A DNA stretch of 64,000 bases, from positions 47,509,954-47,573,953 of the forward strand of contig CALNVZ010003426.1 in NCBI GenBank assembly GCA_940671915.1, in the 5' to 3' direction. This document shows, piece after piece, positions 32,401-44,449 of the stretch; within the stretch, counting starts at the first letter, position 1; every line of letters starts with the position of its first letter. Source of the stretch: Paracentrotus lividus (Eukaryota; Echinodermata; Echinoidea; Camarodonta; Echinidae). The notes beneath the pieces were generated by a model. It saw nothing but the letters and a program-made list of their open reading frames with translations. It did not search any database and was not told where the DNA came from. Position numbers and translations under genes: made by a program.

Positions 32401-33660
32401 TAAAAGATGTCTTACTCTTCTCGGCTTTCTGATTCATCTGTCTGCATTGTCCACTCCTCATAGCACTATAGCACACCTGAAACAAGGTCAGAAAAATAAT
32501 ATTATAACTTGAGCTTGAGATCCATGAAGTAAATTTTATTCAAACAAATAATGAATATTCATGACAATAAAAACTGATTAGGTTTTGAATCTGGTTGAAA
32601 AGTTCAAGGTAAAAAAATTTCAGAAAGCCCAAGTTTAAATTCTTGGAATTTCAAGGATATATGTTAACATGATTGAATTTAATTGAATTTATTCATTCAC
32701 AGCAAATTCAAATTTAAAAAAAAAACTGCTTTTCAGTACTCAAAATGATCTGGGCATATTTTTTACTTTCTTTTGATTGTGATTTCCTTCATTCAGGCCT
32801 AATTTGCTTATTTTTTTATATATACTCATAAGTCTTTTATTTGATTTTCAATGGTCAGCATTTAATCAAAAACCAACACTTGAAACTTACCCTTAACAAC
32901 TTGGATCTCAGCATGGTTGAAACTGAAGTAAAAACAACTAATCTATCTTTGCTTTGGAAGGAACAATTTAAATCTGAAAATAAAAATAAGAGGATATGAG
33001 AAAAATGTCAGTTGGGGTTGCATGTCTGGACAATTGAGACTAAGATCTCCTCTTTCCCATTTAGATTATACCCAATATTATTAGGTGCTAGTGTAGTGCA
33101 GTTAAGCATCCCGCCGCGAGGCTTGCTGCTATGTGAAGATAGGGTGGACGACGACCCCCACGCACTAGGGTTACTTAGGGTAGGCATGGTAGGGTGGTGG
33201 GGTAGGATGGTGTGTAGTGGATGCTTAACTGCACTAGCGCCTATTATTCCTACACAATTTATGAAATACTGCTTGTAGATATTCGGAAACGCTTACATCT
33301 GATATAAAACCTAACGTTTACGGTTCTTAATTAATTAATCCAGAACATACACAAATATGAGTGTGTGGGACACACCTTTAATTTCTTCACTCTCTTGCTT
33401 TTTCACAAAATGAATGCAAAAACTACAACCACAACATACAATGCATAAACGAATTCTAAGATATCAGGTTTTAACATTATTCAAGTATTTACTATAACGT
33501 CTCCCCTTACGTAATTAATAACGATTTTCACTTCATTTTACTGTAATTTACTTACCAGCAGCATTTCACGTTTTTCTCTTCTGCTTCTGAATTTGCTTAT
33601 AAAATTTACAGCTAAAGAGGGCGACAAACGATGTACCGCAAACTTGTCTTCGTGTCTGCT
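29435..33660 (-). CDS. SSBP1: Mitochondrial single-stranded DNA-binding protein
   Basis: A homolog of bacterial SSB that binds displaced single strands as a tetramer during mitochondrial DNA replication. Minus-strand coding exons, 5' to 3': 32914-32891, 32476-32416, 31946-31815, 30895-30808, 30223-30135 and 29481-29435. They give 146 residues, against 148 in human. All boundaries are GT-AG and in phase. The start [16 protein letters not shown] is Arg-rich with no acidic residue, as expected of a mitochondrial presequence. The OB-fold follows: [41 protein letters not shown] (Trp and Phe that stack on DNA), [20 protein letters not shown] and the end [16 protein letters not shown] 5' UTR exon is likely at about 33660-33556 with donor GTAAGT. 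The ATG exon extends 5' to its acceptor at 32973. The last intron holds a Penelope-like insertion. Confidence 0.95.
29496..29509 (+). repeat. Left 14 bp target-site duplication of the Penelope-like insert
   Basis: GACAAAAAGAATAG, repeated exactly at 29992-30005. Confidence 0.85.
29510..29991 (+). mobile_element. Truncated Penelope-like retroelement with inverted arms and GIY-YIG C-terminus
   Basis: A 482 bp insertion in the last SSBP1 intron, antisense to the gene and bounded by a perfect 14 bp duplication. Positions 29542-29627 and 29908-29993 are perfect inverted repeats of 86 bp (the last two bases overlap the duplication). Between them an open frame gives [40 protein letters not shown] and [20 protein letters not shown]. 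This is the C-terminal part of the GIY-YIG endonuclease that Penelope-like elements carry after their reverse transcriptase. The RT and the catalytic N-terminus of GIY-YIG are missing. The arm sequence is 3' UTR, present a second time inverted at the 5' end. That is a known habit of Penelope copies. Confidence 0.85.
29992..30005 (+). repeat. Right 14 bp target-site duplication of the Penelope-like insert
   Basis: GACAAAAAGAATAG, identical to 29496-29509. Confidence 0.85.
33080..33250. mobile_element. Palindromic MITE in SSBP1 intron 1
   Basis: The left end ATTAGGTGCTAGTGTAGTGC, then AGTTAAGCATCC, is matched by the right end GGATGCTTAACTGCACTAGC, then GCCTATTAT. About 165 bp, GC-richer than the intron, with no coding sequence. 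The family is unknown to me. Confidence 0.6.
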
Positions 33661-33930
33661 ACTTGATTCCATAACATTCATGAAAGATTATTAAAGGAGG
33701 GCTCCACTCCAGGCTAAAATTGGAATGGGTTCAACTTTAAAATGCGAAAGTGCCATATTATCAAGGATGGGGACGCGATCAGAGCTTGGACGCAGTCATT
33801 CAATGGAAAATGCTCAGGAGATCATTCCCATTTCATTCTCGAATTGAGGACTCAAAAGCAATATTGCATTTTTGTTATTAGAAACGTCCCAGATTAAAAC
33901 TCAGATTGGGCTTTATTTGCAAAACTCTAA
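33661..33930. promoter_or_regulatory. Probable SSBP1 promoter-proximal region
   Basis: Lies immediately 5' of the predicted untranslated exon on the minus strand. I see no TATA box. The assignment rests on position only. Confidence 0.3.
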
Positions 33931-33949
33931 ATTTCATAATCAGGGGTCT

Positions 33950-34385
33950 TCAAAAAATAAAAAGGGGCGCATGCCTGTTATGCCCCTGGATCCGCCATCA
34001 CCATGCTAACATTATCATAAGAAATAATTATGAGAATTGGGACAGAACTTTCAATATCATAATCAGTGAAATAGAATTTTGTGCAAAGAAACAAGTTATT
34101 CCCGAGCTCAACTTCTAAACCTTTTTAACGCCTACTACACCAAATAGAAATGTGCAACTTGTATAAAGATATAGGCCTAAGATATGAAATGCACGGACTT
34201 AACATCAACATTAGTTTGGTAAAAGCATGGAGGTATCTACTTTCATGATAAAAGCGTGTAATAACATGTGAACATCATCATTGTTTTTCTTCCTATGTGG
34301 GATGGCCCCTCGTGTTTATTTAGGCTAATGTTAAAATTTAGGGAAATAATACACAGACTGACTTGACCTTTCTGTTTTGATAGAA
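33950..34385 (+). repeat. Diverged direct duplication, copy 1
   Basis: Shares ordered blocks with 35033-35410: 'aatatcataagaaat' type sequence, 'actttc..caatatca', 'cctcgtgtttatttaggctaatgtt', then 'gacctttctgttttgatag'. It is a non-coding segmental copy. The 5' part contains a GGATCCGCC end of the short hAT-like family. Confidence 0.6.
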
Positions 34386-34759
34386 CACGGGAAATGTCAT
34401 TCACACACATTAAAAAAAAAAAAAAAATTATATAGGCCGACTAAACACACATTTTGGGGGGGGGGGCATGATCTGCTATTGCGCGGTCACAAAGGCAGCT
34501 AGGTGACTTTCGATCAAACGAACGAGGTATCTGAGTATTTGATTCAGAACACATGGGGGAGGAACCCCATATTTACCAAACTGTACCATGGATAATGCTG
34601 ATCGATGCATATCTGCCGTATGGTCCCTACGAACGGGGCGTCCATAAAGATTGCCCCTTTAAAAAGAAGTATTTTGAAGAAAAATAACAGAATTACATTT
34701 TAAGCAAGTTTGGTGCCATAATCTTTCATTCATTCAATGAATTATATCTAAACCATCAT

Positions 34760-35060
34760 TGTAGCGGATCCAGGATTCGAATATAGGGTTGAGGGGGGGG
34801 GCAGTCGAAAATTTGCCGATTTAACCATACAGCAGGGCCCGCGGAGCCGGGGGGGGCTGGGGGGGGGGGCTGCAGCCCCCCCACTTTTTTCAGCCAACGT
34901 GTACAAAATTGCAAAAATGACCATACATTTCTGATATTTAGCCTGTTCAGCCCCCCCCCCCCCCCCCCACTTCGGCTCAGCCCCTCCACTTTCAAAAACG
35001 CTCCGCGGCCCCTGTACAGTCAAAAAAGGGGTTTTCAAAAGAAAAGGGAGAGGCGCAAGC
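34760..35060. mobile_element. Nested short elements: GGATCCAGG family with a G/C-run element inside
   Basis: The outer element starts TAGCGGATCCAGGATTCG at 34762. Inside it, 34832-35017 opens CAGGGCCCGCGGAGCC and ends CGCTCCGCGGCCCCTG, an imperfect inverted pair around G10 and C17 runs. TACAG stands on both outer sides of the inner copy. A relative of the inner element sits at about 55384-55548, inside the Helitron. The size and ends beginning CAGGG suggest hAT-type MITEs. Confidence 0.5.
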
Positions 35061-35410
35061 CACTTCCATGCATGCTTGCTCACAATATCATAAGAAATGA
35101 TTTTTATGCATTAGGGAAAAACTTTCCCGCAATATCAATAAGCAGGGGGTAAAATTTAGCACTCTGTTAGATTTAAAGAATTACAACATTCTCGGTCTCA
35201 ATTTAATTTTTTTTAGCATGTGCAGGGCTTGATATGCGTATTATTGTGAAAGTATGTAACAACATGACTTTGTGATGATCCATCCATGTGTTTTTATTTC
35301 CGTTATCATGTGATATCTACAGGCCCTCGTGTTTATTTTGGCTAATGTTCTATTATATTGTTCGGGTGACTCGACCTTTTGTATAGTCATTGTTTTGATA
35401 GTCATGTTAT
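35033..35410 (+). repeat. Diverged direct duplication, copy 2
   Basis: Partner of 33950-34385 at an offset of about 1.0 kb. The best preserved block is 'ccctcgtgtttattttggctaatgtt' at about 35323-35349. Confidence 0.6.
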
Positions 35411-35538
35411 TTTCCATAATGAGATTCACATTCTATTGATAAAATGTTGACAGATTATAACAGAAATATTGATTGATTATATCTTATTTCTTTTATTCAT
35501 ATATTGATAAATTATTGATGATTTATAATTTATATTAC

Positions 35539-36095
35539 AGGAATTTTTGTATATCGAACGGGTCCCTCAAGATAGCTTCTTTGAGGTCTAAAAATCACAA
35601 GGGTCCCTTGAGGAACCCTTGGGGTGCCCTTAATTAAGGGTCCCGCAGGATAGCCAAAATTAAACCCAAAGCATCGCAAGACGCTCATCTTTTTTTACAA
35701 TCATACATCCATTTTGGGGCCCGTACGGCGAGTTGAAACGTACTTTACGGCCATTTTCGGAAGGTGCCCGCCCGGCTCCCTTATGATTCTGCGGGCGCGA
35801 GGACATGTTTCACTACCCGTAGAAAAGCCGGAAAGATTGACTGTATGTTCTCGATTCTCCCGGCGGTTTCATGAAATCGGTAGGCAGTAGACAGCCCGGT
35901 AAAAGCCCGTGGAGCCCGTGGAGTCACTAAATGGGCCCGCGCAGGCATCTGCAGGTGACCGGAAGGGTTCCGCACGATTTTCCTTTTAATCCTCATTGTA
36001 GAAAGATTACCAAATTCTTGCGATGTTTAAGGTTTCCCCTACGGCTATCCTGCGGCACCCTACCAGGCTCCTGAAGGGCCCCTAAAGTATTCCTG
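35539..36095 (+). mobile_element. GC-rich element of unknown family with 'ACAGGAAT' ends
   Basis: The left end ACAGGAATTTTTG is matched by the right end AGTATTCCTGT. The inner pair CCCGCAGGATAGCC and GGCTATCCTGCGGCAC is also inverted. The interior is unusually GC-rich (GGGTCCC, CCCGTGGAGCCCGTGGAGTC) and has no usable frame. A diverged relative lies inverted at 36845-37290. It is a likely non-autonomous DNA element. Confidence 0.55.
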
Positions 36096-36282
36096 TCGAT
36101 AGGTAGATGAACAGGAATTAGTTGTAGTGGGTTTACACCAAATGACAATTTACGGAGGTATGAGACTTTTGTGAGGAAAAACGCAACAAATTATGACACA
36201 CAAAGATACTTTAATTGGGGAAAGCGGTCAACTTTGGCCGTTCAAGCATCACGATTTTTTTTTTTTTTTAAATCATTAATTT

Positions 36283-36292
36283 TGTATTATTA

Positions 36293-36343
<51 letters not shown>
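36283..36343 (+). repeat. (TAT)n microsatellite
   Basis: About 20 ATT units, nearly perfect. Confidence 0.95.
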
Positions 36344-36844
36344 TTGGTCAGTTAACCCTTGTTTTTTTTTTCGTTTTTGGCGAGGGGTGGTTCACAGAAC
36401 GCCTCCTTCCGTGTCCAGGCCTGTTGTAAAGTTTATTTTTTATAAATGCAGTTTATTTACGTTGCAAACCACAAATACGATATAAAATACTGTAAAATAT
36501 ACATTTAAATAAAGCGGCTTTGAAGGACCAAAAGACAAATCATTTTATATGAAGTCTGAAAACTATCGACGAAATCACTCAAAGCATATATTGATTATTG
36601 TAGATATTTATGTGGGACTTTTTAATATCTTGAAAATCTGAGCCAATGCAGAGCACCGTCTCAAATAATAAGTTATACACTTTGGAAAATGCTACCAATA
36701 AATAATGTATTTATGTTTTCAGAATGCTCAATGATAATCAGCTATCATTATAACTCTAGCCTGATAATAATTCAAATGACAATCTCGAAAGAGATATTTA
36801 ATAAAGATACTAAAAATGTGTATCAAATATAATTTGGAAAAACT

Positions 36845-37290
36845 TTGGAAAGACCACATGAAACCCAATGGGAATCGGTCAGGCGCCGTGCGGACCACGA
36901 CCGGGTACCTGCTGACGTCCGTGCGGTGCATGTTGCACCCGCCCGACACCATTTCGGCTCGTTACAAGAATTGACAGAAAAAAACGTGCGGAGCCTACTC
37001 GGCCACCAACAGGAGCCCGACCGGAACCTTTTAGTGACTCCACGGGCTTTCCAAGGGCTGTAGATCGTCTTCCGATTTGATAAAAACGCCGGGAGAATCG
37101 AGAACATGAAAGCAATAATCTAGGGGCCCGCGCGATCAGTAAAAAATACACCGGTACCCGTGGGATCGTAAGGGACCCGGTCGGGAACCATACGAAAGTG
37201 ACCGAAATGGTAAAAAATGTCAGTTTTACACGCCGTACGGGCCCCGAAAGCTGTGATCGCGGCATTAGCTTTTCCAATATTTCCTTTCGT
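36845..37290 (-). repeat. Second, inverted copy of the GC-rich unknown repeat
   Basis: On the minus strand this region reads GGGGCCCGTACGGCG, then a CGGGTCCCTTACGATCCCACGG block, TTCTCGATTCTCCCGGCG, AGCCCGTGGAGTCACTAAA and GGCTCCGCACG, in the same order as the plus-strand copy at 35715-35975. Identity is partial, judged by eye. The long open frames here have no protein resemblance that I recognise. Confidence 0.55.
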
Positions 37291-38778
37291 GCGAGCGGAC
37301 ACGTTACTTTATTAAAACGGGGAATCCTCATCCCATATTTTTCGGAACTCCTCATGAATTAAAAACTAAAAATGTATAGAATTGGCATTGCGAACACTCT
37401 CATCATAATCGTAAAGGGTCATTTATATCTGCTTAGCTAGCTTTGTGTGCGACCCCACCCCTTCCCCCAATTTATTATGTCTTGTCAGCTTGACCAGTTA
37501 GTCGTAGGCCTACATGCAATTTGAAAAGGGTCACGGCACTATAGAGGCTTCTTGGAACAATTCAACTCCCTTCCTGGACCCCCCCCCCCCATGTTCATTT
37601 TCCGGATAAGCCTCTTATAGGCCTACATGACCGAGTATAGTTTTGATATATCAACTATCAGAATTGATACTGTCAATTCATTGTTATGATGGTGTAATTA
37701 CTGGTAGAAGAGGAGGTCGGAAGTACAGCCTCTGCATTATCAGTATCATAACCATTATACTTCCCTTTACCAACTAATATAAATTTAAAACTTCTTCTTT
37801 TCGATACAATTTAAGCGTTTTTACTTTTATGATGGTACCCACACAATAATAAGGATAAATTATCATATCTGGCGTAAGCTGAGAGACAGAAGGGGTGTTA
37901 ACCTACCCTCTTCAGAACAAAATTAACGCCTTTCTGGCACCCAACAAATTCTAGTTATCTGGTAATGTACACTCTGTGCATAACAAAGAAAAAAACGAAA
38001 AACTACTACGGGCATAATTATCCAGGTTTCGTACATTGTTTGCTTGCAATTTTCAAGTATTTCAATTGAGCATTATAATTTTAACGGGAAATAATTTGAT
38101 ATCATTATATAAGAATATCATTTGAAATTAGAAACAAAGTAACGTCCTTCACTTAATTAGTTGTCATGTCTAATTTAAGTATGAAATCATTGACAAATCA
38201 TTATTTTGGTATGGAATTTTAAGCTATTTTGTTTTTATTGAGATCAATACTATTCTTTAGCAATATTGTAATTATGTTTATTGTTTAGAATATTAAATTA
38301 ATACTACAATGTATTGTTGTAAGAACTGTAGGTTAGGCGAAATATAATGGTAGTATACAATAACACACCCTCCACACACCCACAGTTTGAATCAAACATT
38401 ATCTACCGATTACGAACGAACAATAATATGAATTATCAACCATTATCATTGATCCTCATTTCTCAATGACATCGACGAAAAGCGGTTTGAATCCGGTAAC
38501 ATTCACCATTTATCAACCATAAATGACTCATCGTTATCAGTAATTTGCTGCATCATTAGTATTTTATAGAATTGAAACTATCTTGGTAATGTTTTTTGTT
38601 ATCTCATTTCCCCAGCTTTGTGCAATTACACAATCTTCTTCGATGTCATTGACTATTTGTATTGTATTATCACTGTTGACAGAGTCGTATAGTCAAGTGC
38701 TATAATATTTATAAAGATATATATATATATTTAAAAAAAAAAAAAAAGATAGCGGGAAAGGGAAAGAGAGAAAGAGGG

Positions 38779-38780
<2 letters not shown>

Positions 38781-38810
<30 letters not shown>
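38781..38810 (+). repeat. (GA)n microsatellite
   Basis: About 14 perfect AG units inside a longer purine-rich stretch. Confidence 0.9.
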
Positions 38811-38814
<4 letters not shown>

Positions 38815-39135
38815 AATAAAATGTAAGAATGTATTATACATGTATATATGAATATAAAAAGAGCCCAAGTCCATGAAAGTTCCTTTCGAGTAAATTAAGA
38901 AAAACTGAATGATTTTTTAGTGTAGTCAGTGGAGATTTGAGATAGTTTGTTATTAATTTCAGGCATTTTGGGGCAGAATTCAGTGGTGTAAATTGTACAC
39001 AAGATGGACTCATGACTGTATGAGCAACAACCTTCCATGCTTAACTCAATTTGGCCAAGAGATTATATTCATATTCTCATTTGATAAAGGGCTATAGAGA
39101 AACACAATGAAAATGACAGAAAGAGAAAGTAAGAT

Positions 39136-39141
<6 letters not shown>

Positions 39142-39171
<30 letters not shown>
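39142..39171 (+). repeat. (GA)n microsatellite
   Basis: A perfect GA run of about 14 units. Confidence 0.9.
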
Positions 39172-39173
<2 letters not shown>

Positions 39174-39787
39174 AGAGACAGAGCACAGTGATTTTGCGCT
39201 TATCAATATTCCGCACTTGACCCTATTAGCATTTGACCAGCGTTTGAAATCCAAATATGTTCAGATTCTGACAAATACTGTAAAAATAGCAAACGTAATG
39301 TACATTATATGCAAATTTGTAAAGGGCGAGGAAACCAATGCAAACCGGTTTCTTTGAATAAACAACGTCACAGATGTCAAGCTTGGCTGGTCCCTTTGAT
39401 TTTTCGTAATACCTGTCAGGATTATAATAATCGAAGCTTGGCAGGCTCTTCTTCTAGTAGTCGTTCAATGCAGACCGTGTAACATGTTATCAGTAGCGTA
39501 GCTTGGATAGAACTCGCCCAGAAATAATCATAATGCAATAAAATTACGTCACAAAATAAGATGCCAGTTTATAAGATTTACAAGAAAAATCAATTTCATG
39601 AGCAAAGTTTCTCCCTGATGTTGATTATATCTGCAATTATCTGCATTGGTGACATCGGGAACCAAAAACAGGTCCGCTAATTAAACTAAAGTTGCGAGGG
39701 CGAAGGACGTTCTACCTAGCCACAGCAGCTTCAATACACTGTTATGTGTGAGCACTTCAGAACACGCCTCCTCATACTGCTCGCTGA

Positions 39788-40013
39788 TTGGTCAATTTTG
39801 GGGGCTCGGCAGAGGCTCGACCGGGTGTGTGTCGCGTCATTTTATGGTTCTATCATCTGACCATGTATTGTGATATGTACATGTTGCGGCACAGAAATAC
39901 TACTGTTGTTTATTCTTCAAATAGCGCAATACGACATAGGACTTCTTGTGAAAATTCGCCCGACTTTCTCATAGTGATGCCAAAAGAGAATTTCTTCAGT
40001 GTTTATGACACAG
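39788..40013 (+). CDS. Orphan candidate first exon (unknown product or 5' UTR)
   Basis: An open frame from an ATG at 39788 reaches a good donor, ACACAG|GTAAGC, at 40014 with one base left over. An inverted CCAAT box lies just upstream. I recognise no family. It could also start at a later ATG (for example MPKENFFSVYDTG), or it could be an untranslated first exon of the UCP gene 15 kb downstream. No second exon in matching phase was found with confidence. Confidence 0.22.
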
Positions 40014-43000
40014 GTAAGCTTCTTCACGGTTCATACTTTTTAAAGAAACATTTTATTACTGGCATTGTTTTTAAATCAATGGTAAGAATTTAACTTTTAC
40101 TATTGCAGACGTCATGCAGTATACCATGCATCAATGTTTTGTCCTCGAACAAATAGTTGTCTGAATACGTGAATTCTGGAGGACGTGGCTTCTGAAGATA
40201 TTGATTAATCTGTAGTATGCGAGTAAAATATTGTATAGTTATGCTGAGTAATTGTTCTTGTCTCTTCAAGACTTTCCTTAATTCATAACCTTCAGAAGTA
40301 TACTTGGCAGGCCAGGGAAGCTTCCACTACATGTCGCTAACTTGTTATGCATTTTATGAGCTACTGAGAAGTTTTTATCATTTTGGTCATTATCGTAATA
40401 CTGGATCTAATTAAATCAAATCATATATTATAGGCATGGTATAACAGTGCGACAGGTGAATTACATATGATTGAACTGTAGAAACGATATCTGTCATGTC
40501 ACTTAGTCTGATATCTGAGTGTCCTGAGCAATCAAATTAAATTGAATTTGAGCAGCTACGAAAAAAGTAACAATCAAACCAAGAAGATTTCGAAAATGCC
40601 ATATTTTGAAGTCGGTATTGAAAAATATAACAAAACAAAACAGCCTTTTTCAGAAACTAAAAAATGGCCAGACTCGCTTTTGATCAATAAGCTATTAGGA
40701 TATCGCTGACAGACATGAAGGTGACTTTCAGCACTCGAGAGGGACATACGCTGTTCGTTGGTAATGCCTGGTATTATGTCTGTGGATTGATTGTTATCCA
40801 TTGGTCGTTGACAAAACACATATAGTGCACCTATACTGTAGATATATTAAATCCCTATATTCATTTACTTCTCATGCATTACAAGCGCGAGCTACGTTGG
40901 CATAAACATCTTTTCATGTTATAAAAAAAGAGGAAATTTCCTCAAGCGCGGAATAGGCCTAAACAGCTTTTGAAGCTCCTTGCCTATACACAGTACAAGA
41001 ATCCCCTGTTCAGTGCCTATCTATCGACCGCTTGGTTGCACATTGCTACGATTCGGCCTATATCCCAGAGGTATCAAAATAATAAAAAAAAACCAAACAA
41101 ACAAAACAAAACAGAATAGAAAAGAAACAACGTCCAGATTTTGATGTTTGCAATGTATATGTTATTACCCTCTTGAAACTCCTTGTCTTGTTTCTTTAGG
41201 TTGATTCAGATAGCTGAAATGACATTTTATAAACTGATAATAAACAATAGAGAGTGGTAAAATGGTCAAAATATATCAAAGAGATCCGATCATCCTTTGA
41301 AGAGAAAAATGCAGGGCATACTGCTTGAAAGAAATAGCATACAGTATTTAGTCATCTGCGTGTGGAGTCATCTCATAAATTCTGTCGCAATCAAAAGAGA
41401 GAGAGAGAGAGAAAAAAAGAGAAAAACCCCACGTGGATCGGTGGAACTCCCCTTTTCCGTTTCCCACAACGCAATCCATCAGCTATACATTTTATATATC
41501 ACGTACGATGTAGTTTTCATTTGATGAAGCTATCTCTTTCGATTTAGTGATTGTATTGCCTTTAGGGTTATAAGTGGAATGCGCGTCTCTCTCTCTCTCT
41601 CTCTCTCTTTTTCTTTTTTTTCTTTTCTTTTCTTTCTTTCTTTTTTTTTGGGGGGGGGGGGTAAATTTTTATCAGTAATGTAACCAGTCATGCTGTAAAA
41701 AAAAAGTTGTATAGAAAACAGAAAAAGCCAATCGAGAAAATTATAAATGTAAAACACAAGACATACATTCCACTGTAGTTCTTCCAAAGAGTATCTGTAT
41801 TGGCGGACGTAGGATATTGGAGTATGTTTGATTAACTGCAATTAGTTTAATTGTTTCAGAATCAGAGTACTGGAGAATTAGGGACACAGACGTTTTGTCC
41901 ATAAAAACGCATAGCATTATGATACTGAAGTATATAACGGTGAGAAAGCATTATAGCCACTTTACAAGTTGAGCTTACTTTATCAATTATTCTCACATGG
42001 CAATCTTTTGCTGAGAAAAAAAAAAGACATTTAATAGTTATTTAATGTGATTTTGTTGAGTTTTTCTTACATTGAATCGAAACAAAACAGTTCTATGATA
42101 TAGGCTATAATTTGTCGTGCCTACTTTTAAAAGGGGTGGGTGAGAGAGGGAGAGAGCGAAAGATGGTGATGACTTCTGAGTCATGTACGTTTATTCTCTC
42201 ATGTATCCTATCATTATAGATCTGTCTGTCATCCTTGTTGTTTTGAAAGTCGATAGGCCGAACAGGTGAGCGTTCGGCAAACGACTTCGTTCTGGCCATG
42301 TCAAAGTCAAGGCGAAGGGCGAATCAGAATGATAGTCTTGTAATGAGACTCGAGGCTGCAAGTGCAAACAATTTTCGCTCGTACTGTGTGAAATAGAATT
42401 TGAAACATGAATGTGAGACTACTATTATTCAGCCATTGTATATCGACATAATCGTAGGAGACAGCATTATTTTAAGCCAAGGTCAGATACTCCATGGGTG
42501 ATCATTGTCAAAGTGGAGTCTGGGTCTGCAGACTGGTATTGCATTGGTCAAGAAATGGACAGAATTAACGCTCGTTAAAATCTTCTTTGCGATTACTATA
42601 TTGATCAACCCCGGAGATTTTTTATCATTAAACAATTACAAAGCTTTGTTTACAACGCGTTTGCGGATTTCCTGGTTCATTTTCGTTGTTTTGAACCTTC
42701 CTTTTTTTTTTATTTTATAAAAGACGCCTCAAAGACGGAAAATAGAATAGTCACAACAATGGCAGAGGGCGTCATATTTTTATAATATTAACCTGATTCC
42801 AGAGCCCAATCGTGTCACAATAATTGGTATACATATACCATCAGTTTAAGTAGGCCTACATAAAACACATGGGTTGAGAAGGGATATGGGGGGGGGGGTG
42901 GCATCATGTCTAAATATATATGGGGTTGGAAATGTTTTACTTCTCAAGTATAGCTAAGATGTAGCTGAGCTTTAAAAAAATTTAGAATTATAGGCACAAT

Positions 43001-44256
43001 ATCGAGGGGGGGGGGAAGTCATTATAACCTCAGTTTATTACTTTATAAGATAGGCCTGCTGTGATTGTTTAGGCCTAGTCCTGTAATTCTTACCCCGAAA
43101 TGAGTCTATGCTTTGGTTTATCTGACACTGTGATGACATGCTCGGCATTCTCCGGTTTGATTCGGGGAATGGATCTGGAAGTTCCGGTATGTATGCATCT
43201 CATATCGTGACGTCACTGGTCCGTGACGTGTTTATAATCCAGGGCACATTTCAATTAGTCTGCAAGCACAGACTCAATTTGACACTTAACACATTTCAGT
43301 CTAGAGTGGAGACTAGCCTCCATACTCACTGTCTGTGTCAAATTTTGTTTGTTGGGAGAAGCTACAGTACACGGGTGAATCTAGTTCTTAACTGCAGACC
43401 CTAGTAAGCGAACAACATGGGTTTGTGCCTGCAAACTACATTTCAATCGGGTTAGCTCTAATGAGGTGCTTGTTTGAGGCAGCTGGGCAGCATCGATTGA
43501 CATGGATGCTGTCCTAAGGGGGAGTAGAGAAAGAAAGAGAAAGAGAGAAGGAAAGGGGAAAGGGGGAAAGAGAAAGAGAGAGAGAGATGTGGGAGAGGAG
43601 AGAGAGAGGGAGGGGGGGATAGAGAGAAAGAGAGAGAGGGGAACTATAGAAAGGGAGGAGAGAGAGAGAGAGAGAGAGGGGGGGGAGGGAGAGAGAGGAG
43701 ATGGGATGGGTAAATTGGCGATCAAAAGAAAACAAAAGCATCATTAGGCGGGAGAGAGGAAAGACTATGAGAGAGAGAGAGAGAGAGATAGATAGATAGA
43801 GAAAGAGAGACAGAGGGGGTAGAGAGTGGGAGAGATGGGGGTAAAATCAAGAAAGGTGGAGAGAGGGATATGTTGATAGATGGAGATAGCCTATAGCTAT
43901 TAGGAGAGCAGGAGAGCAGGGGTGCGTAAATCTAATGAAATTGATCAGATTAAAGGGCAAATTTTCCTTTTTAATTAGATTTAACATGATTGGAGGTGTG
44001 TGCATTGGGAGAATCACGCAAACAGGAAGTAGACGAGGCAAGCGAGAGGCCACGATGTAAATTCGAAAAAAAAAAAAGAAAAAGAAAAGAAAAAAGAACG
44101 GAATCGAAAAGGTCAACAGGGCCTTTTTATCATTTATCTAAATCGGAAATTCATGTTTTGTTCGTGAGGTTGAATAATTGTTGATAAAACTATATCAGAG
44201 TGATTTGGAAAGGTTGATTAAACTTCAAACTGTTGTATTTTGAAATCACCAAAATG
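40014..44256. other. Gene-free stretch with simple repeats
   Basis: No coding exon seen. It contains short (GA)n at 41396, (CT)n at 41586, a T-run to G11 junction at 41639-41660, and a long purine (GA/GGA) tract at 43520-43835. Confidence 0.5.
43520..43835 (+). repeat. Long purine-only-like tract (GA/GGA)n
   Basis: About 300 bases with nearly all purines on the plus strand, in blocks of GAGAGA and GGGGG. The predicted frames rich in RERERE or SLSLSL are artefacts. Confidence 0.9.

Positions 44257-44324
<68 letters not shown>
44257..44324 (+). repeat. Uninterrupted poly(A) tract of 68 bases
   Basis: A pure A-run between 'ccaaaatg' and 'tgaactcg'. It could be a retroposition scar or an assembly-extended homopolymer. 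No mRNA-like or SINE-like body is evident to its left. Confidence 0.9.
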
Positions 44325-44326
<2 letters not shown>

Positions 44327-44449
44327 AACTCGATTCTGCTGAGAGTCACATGCATGTGGCATTACAGAAATACATTAATGTACGGGGCTATATTCGAGCC
44401 ATCTTTCCAGCTAGCTGCTTTTCTTTTCTTTTAGATATTACGACTATGA

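Larger units (their letters stand above)
37291..39787. other. Intergenic, no gene seen
   Basis: AT-rich DNA with (GA)n tracts at 38781-38810 and 39142-39171 and an A-run at 38733. I see no coding exon. The end of the stretch (39770-39800) contains GATTGGTC, an inverted CCAAT box, shortly before the candidate exon at 39788. Confidence 0.5.

Noticed and set aside
36879-37355. 158-codon minus-strand frame
   Set aside because: It falls within the GC-rich repeat. Overlapping frames are equally open and it has no protein-like features.
43381-43747. Frames rich in RERER or SLSLS
   Set aside because: Direct translation of the (GA/GGA)n tract on either strand.
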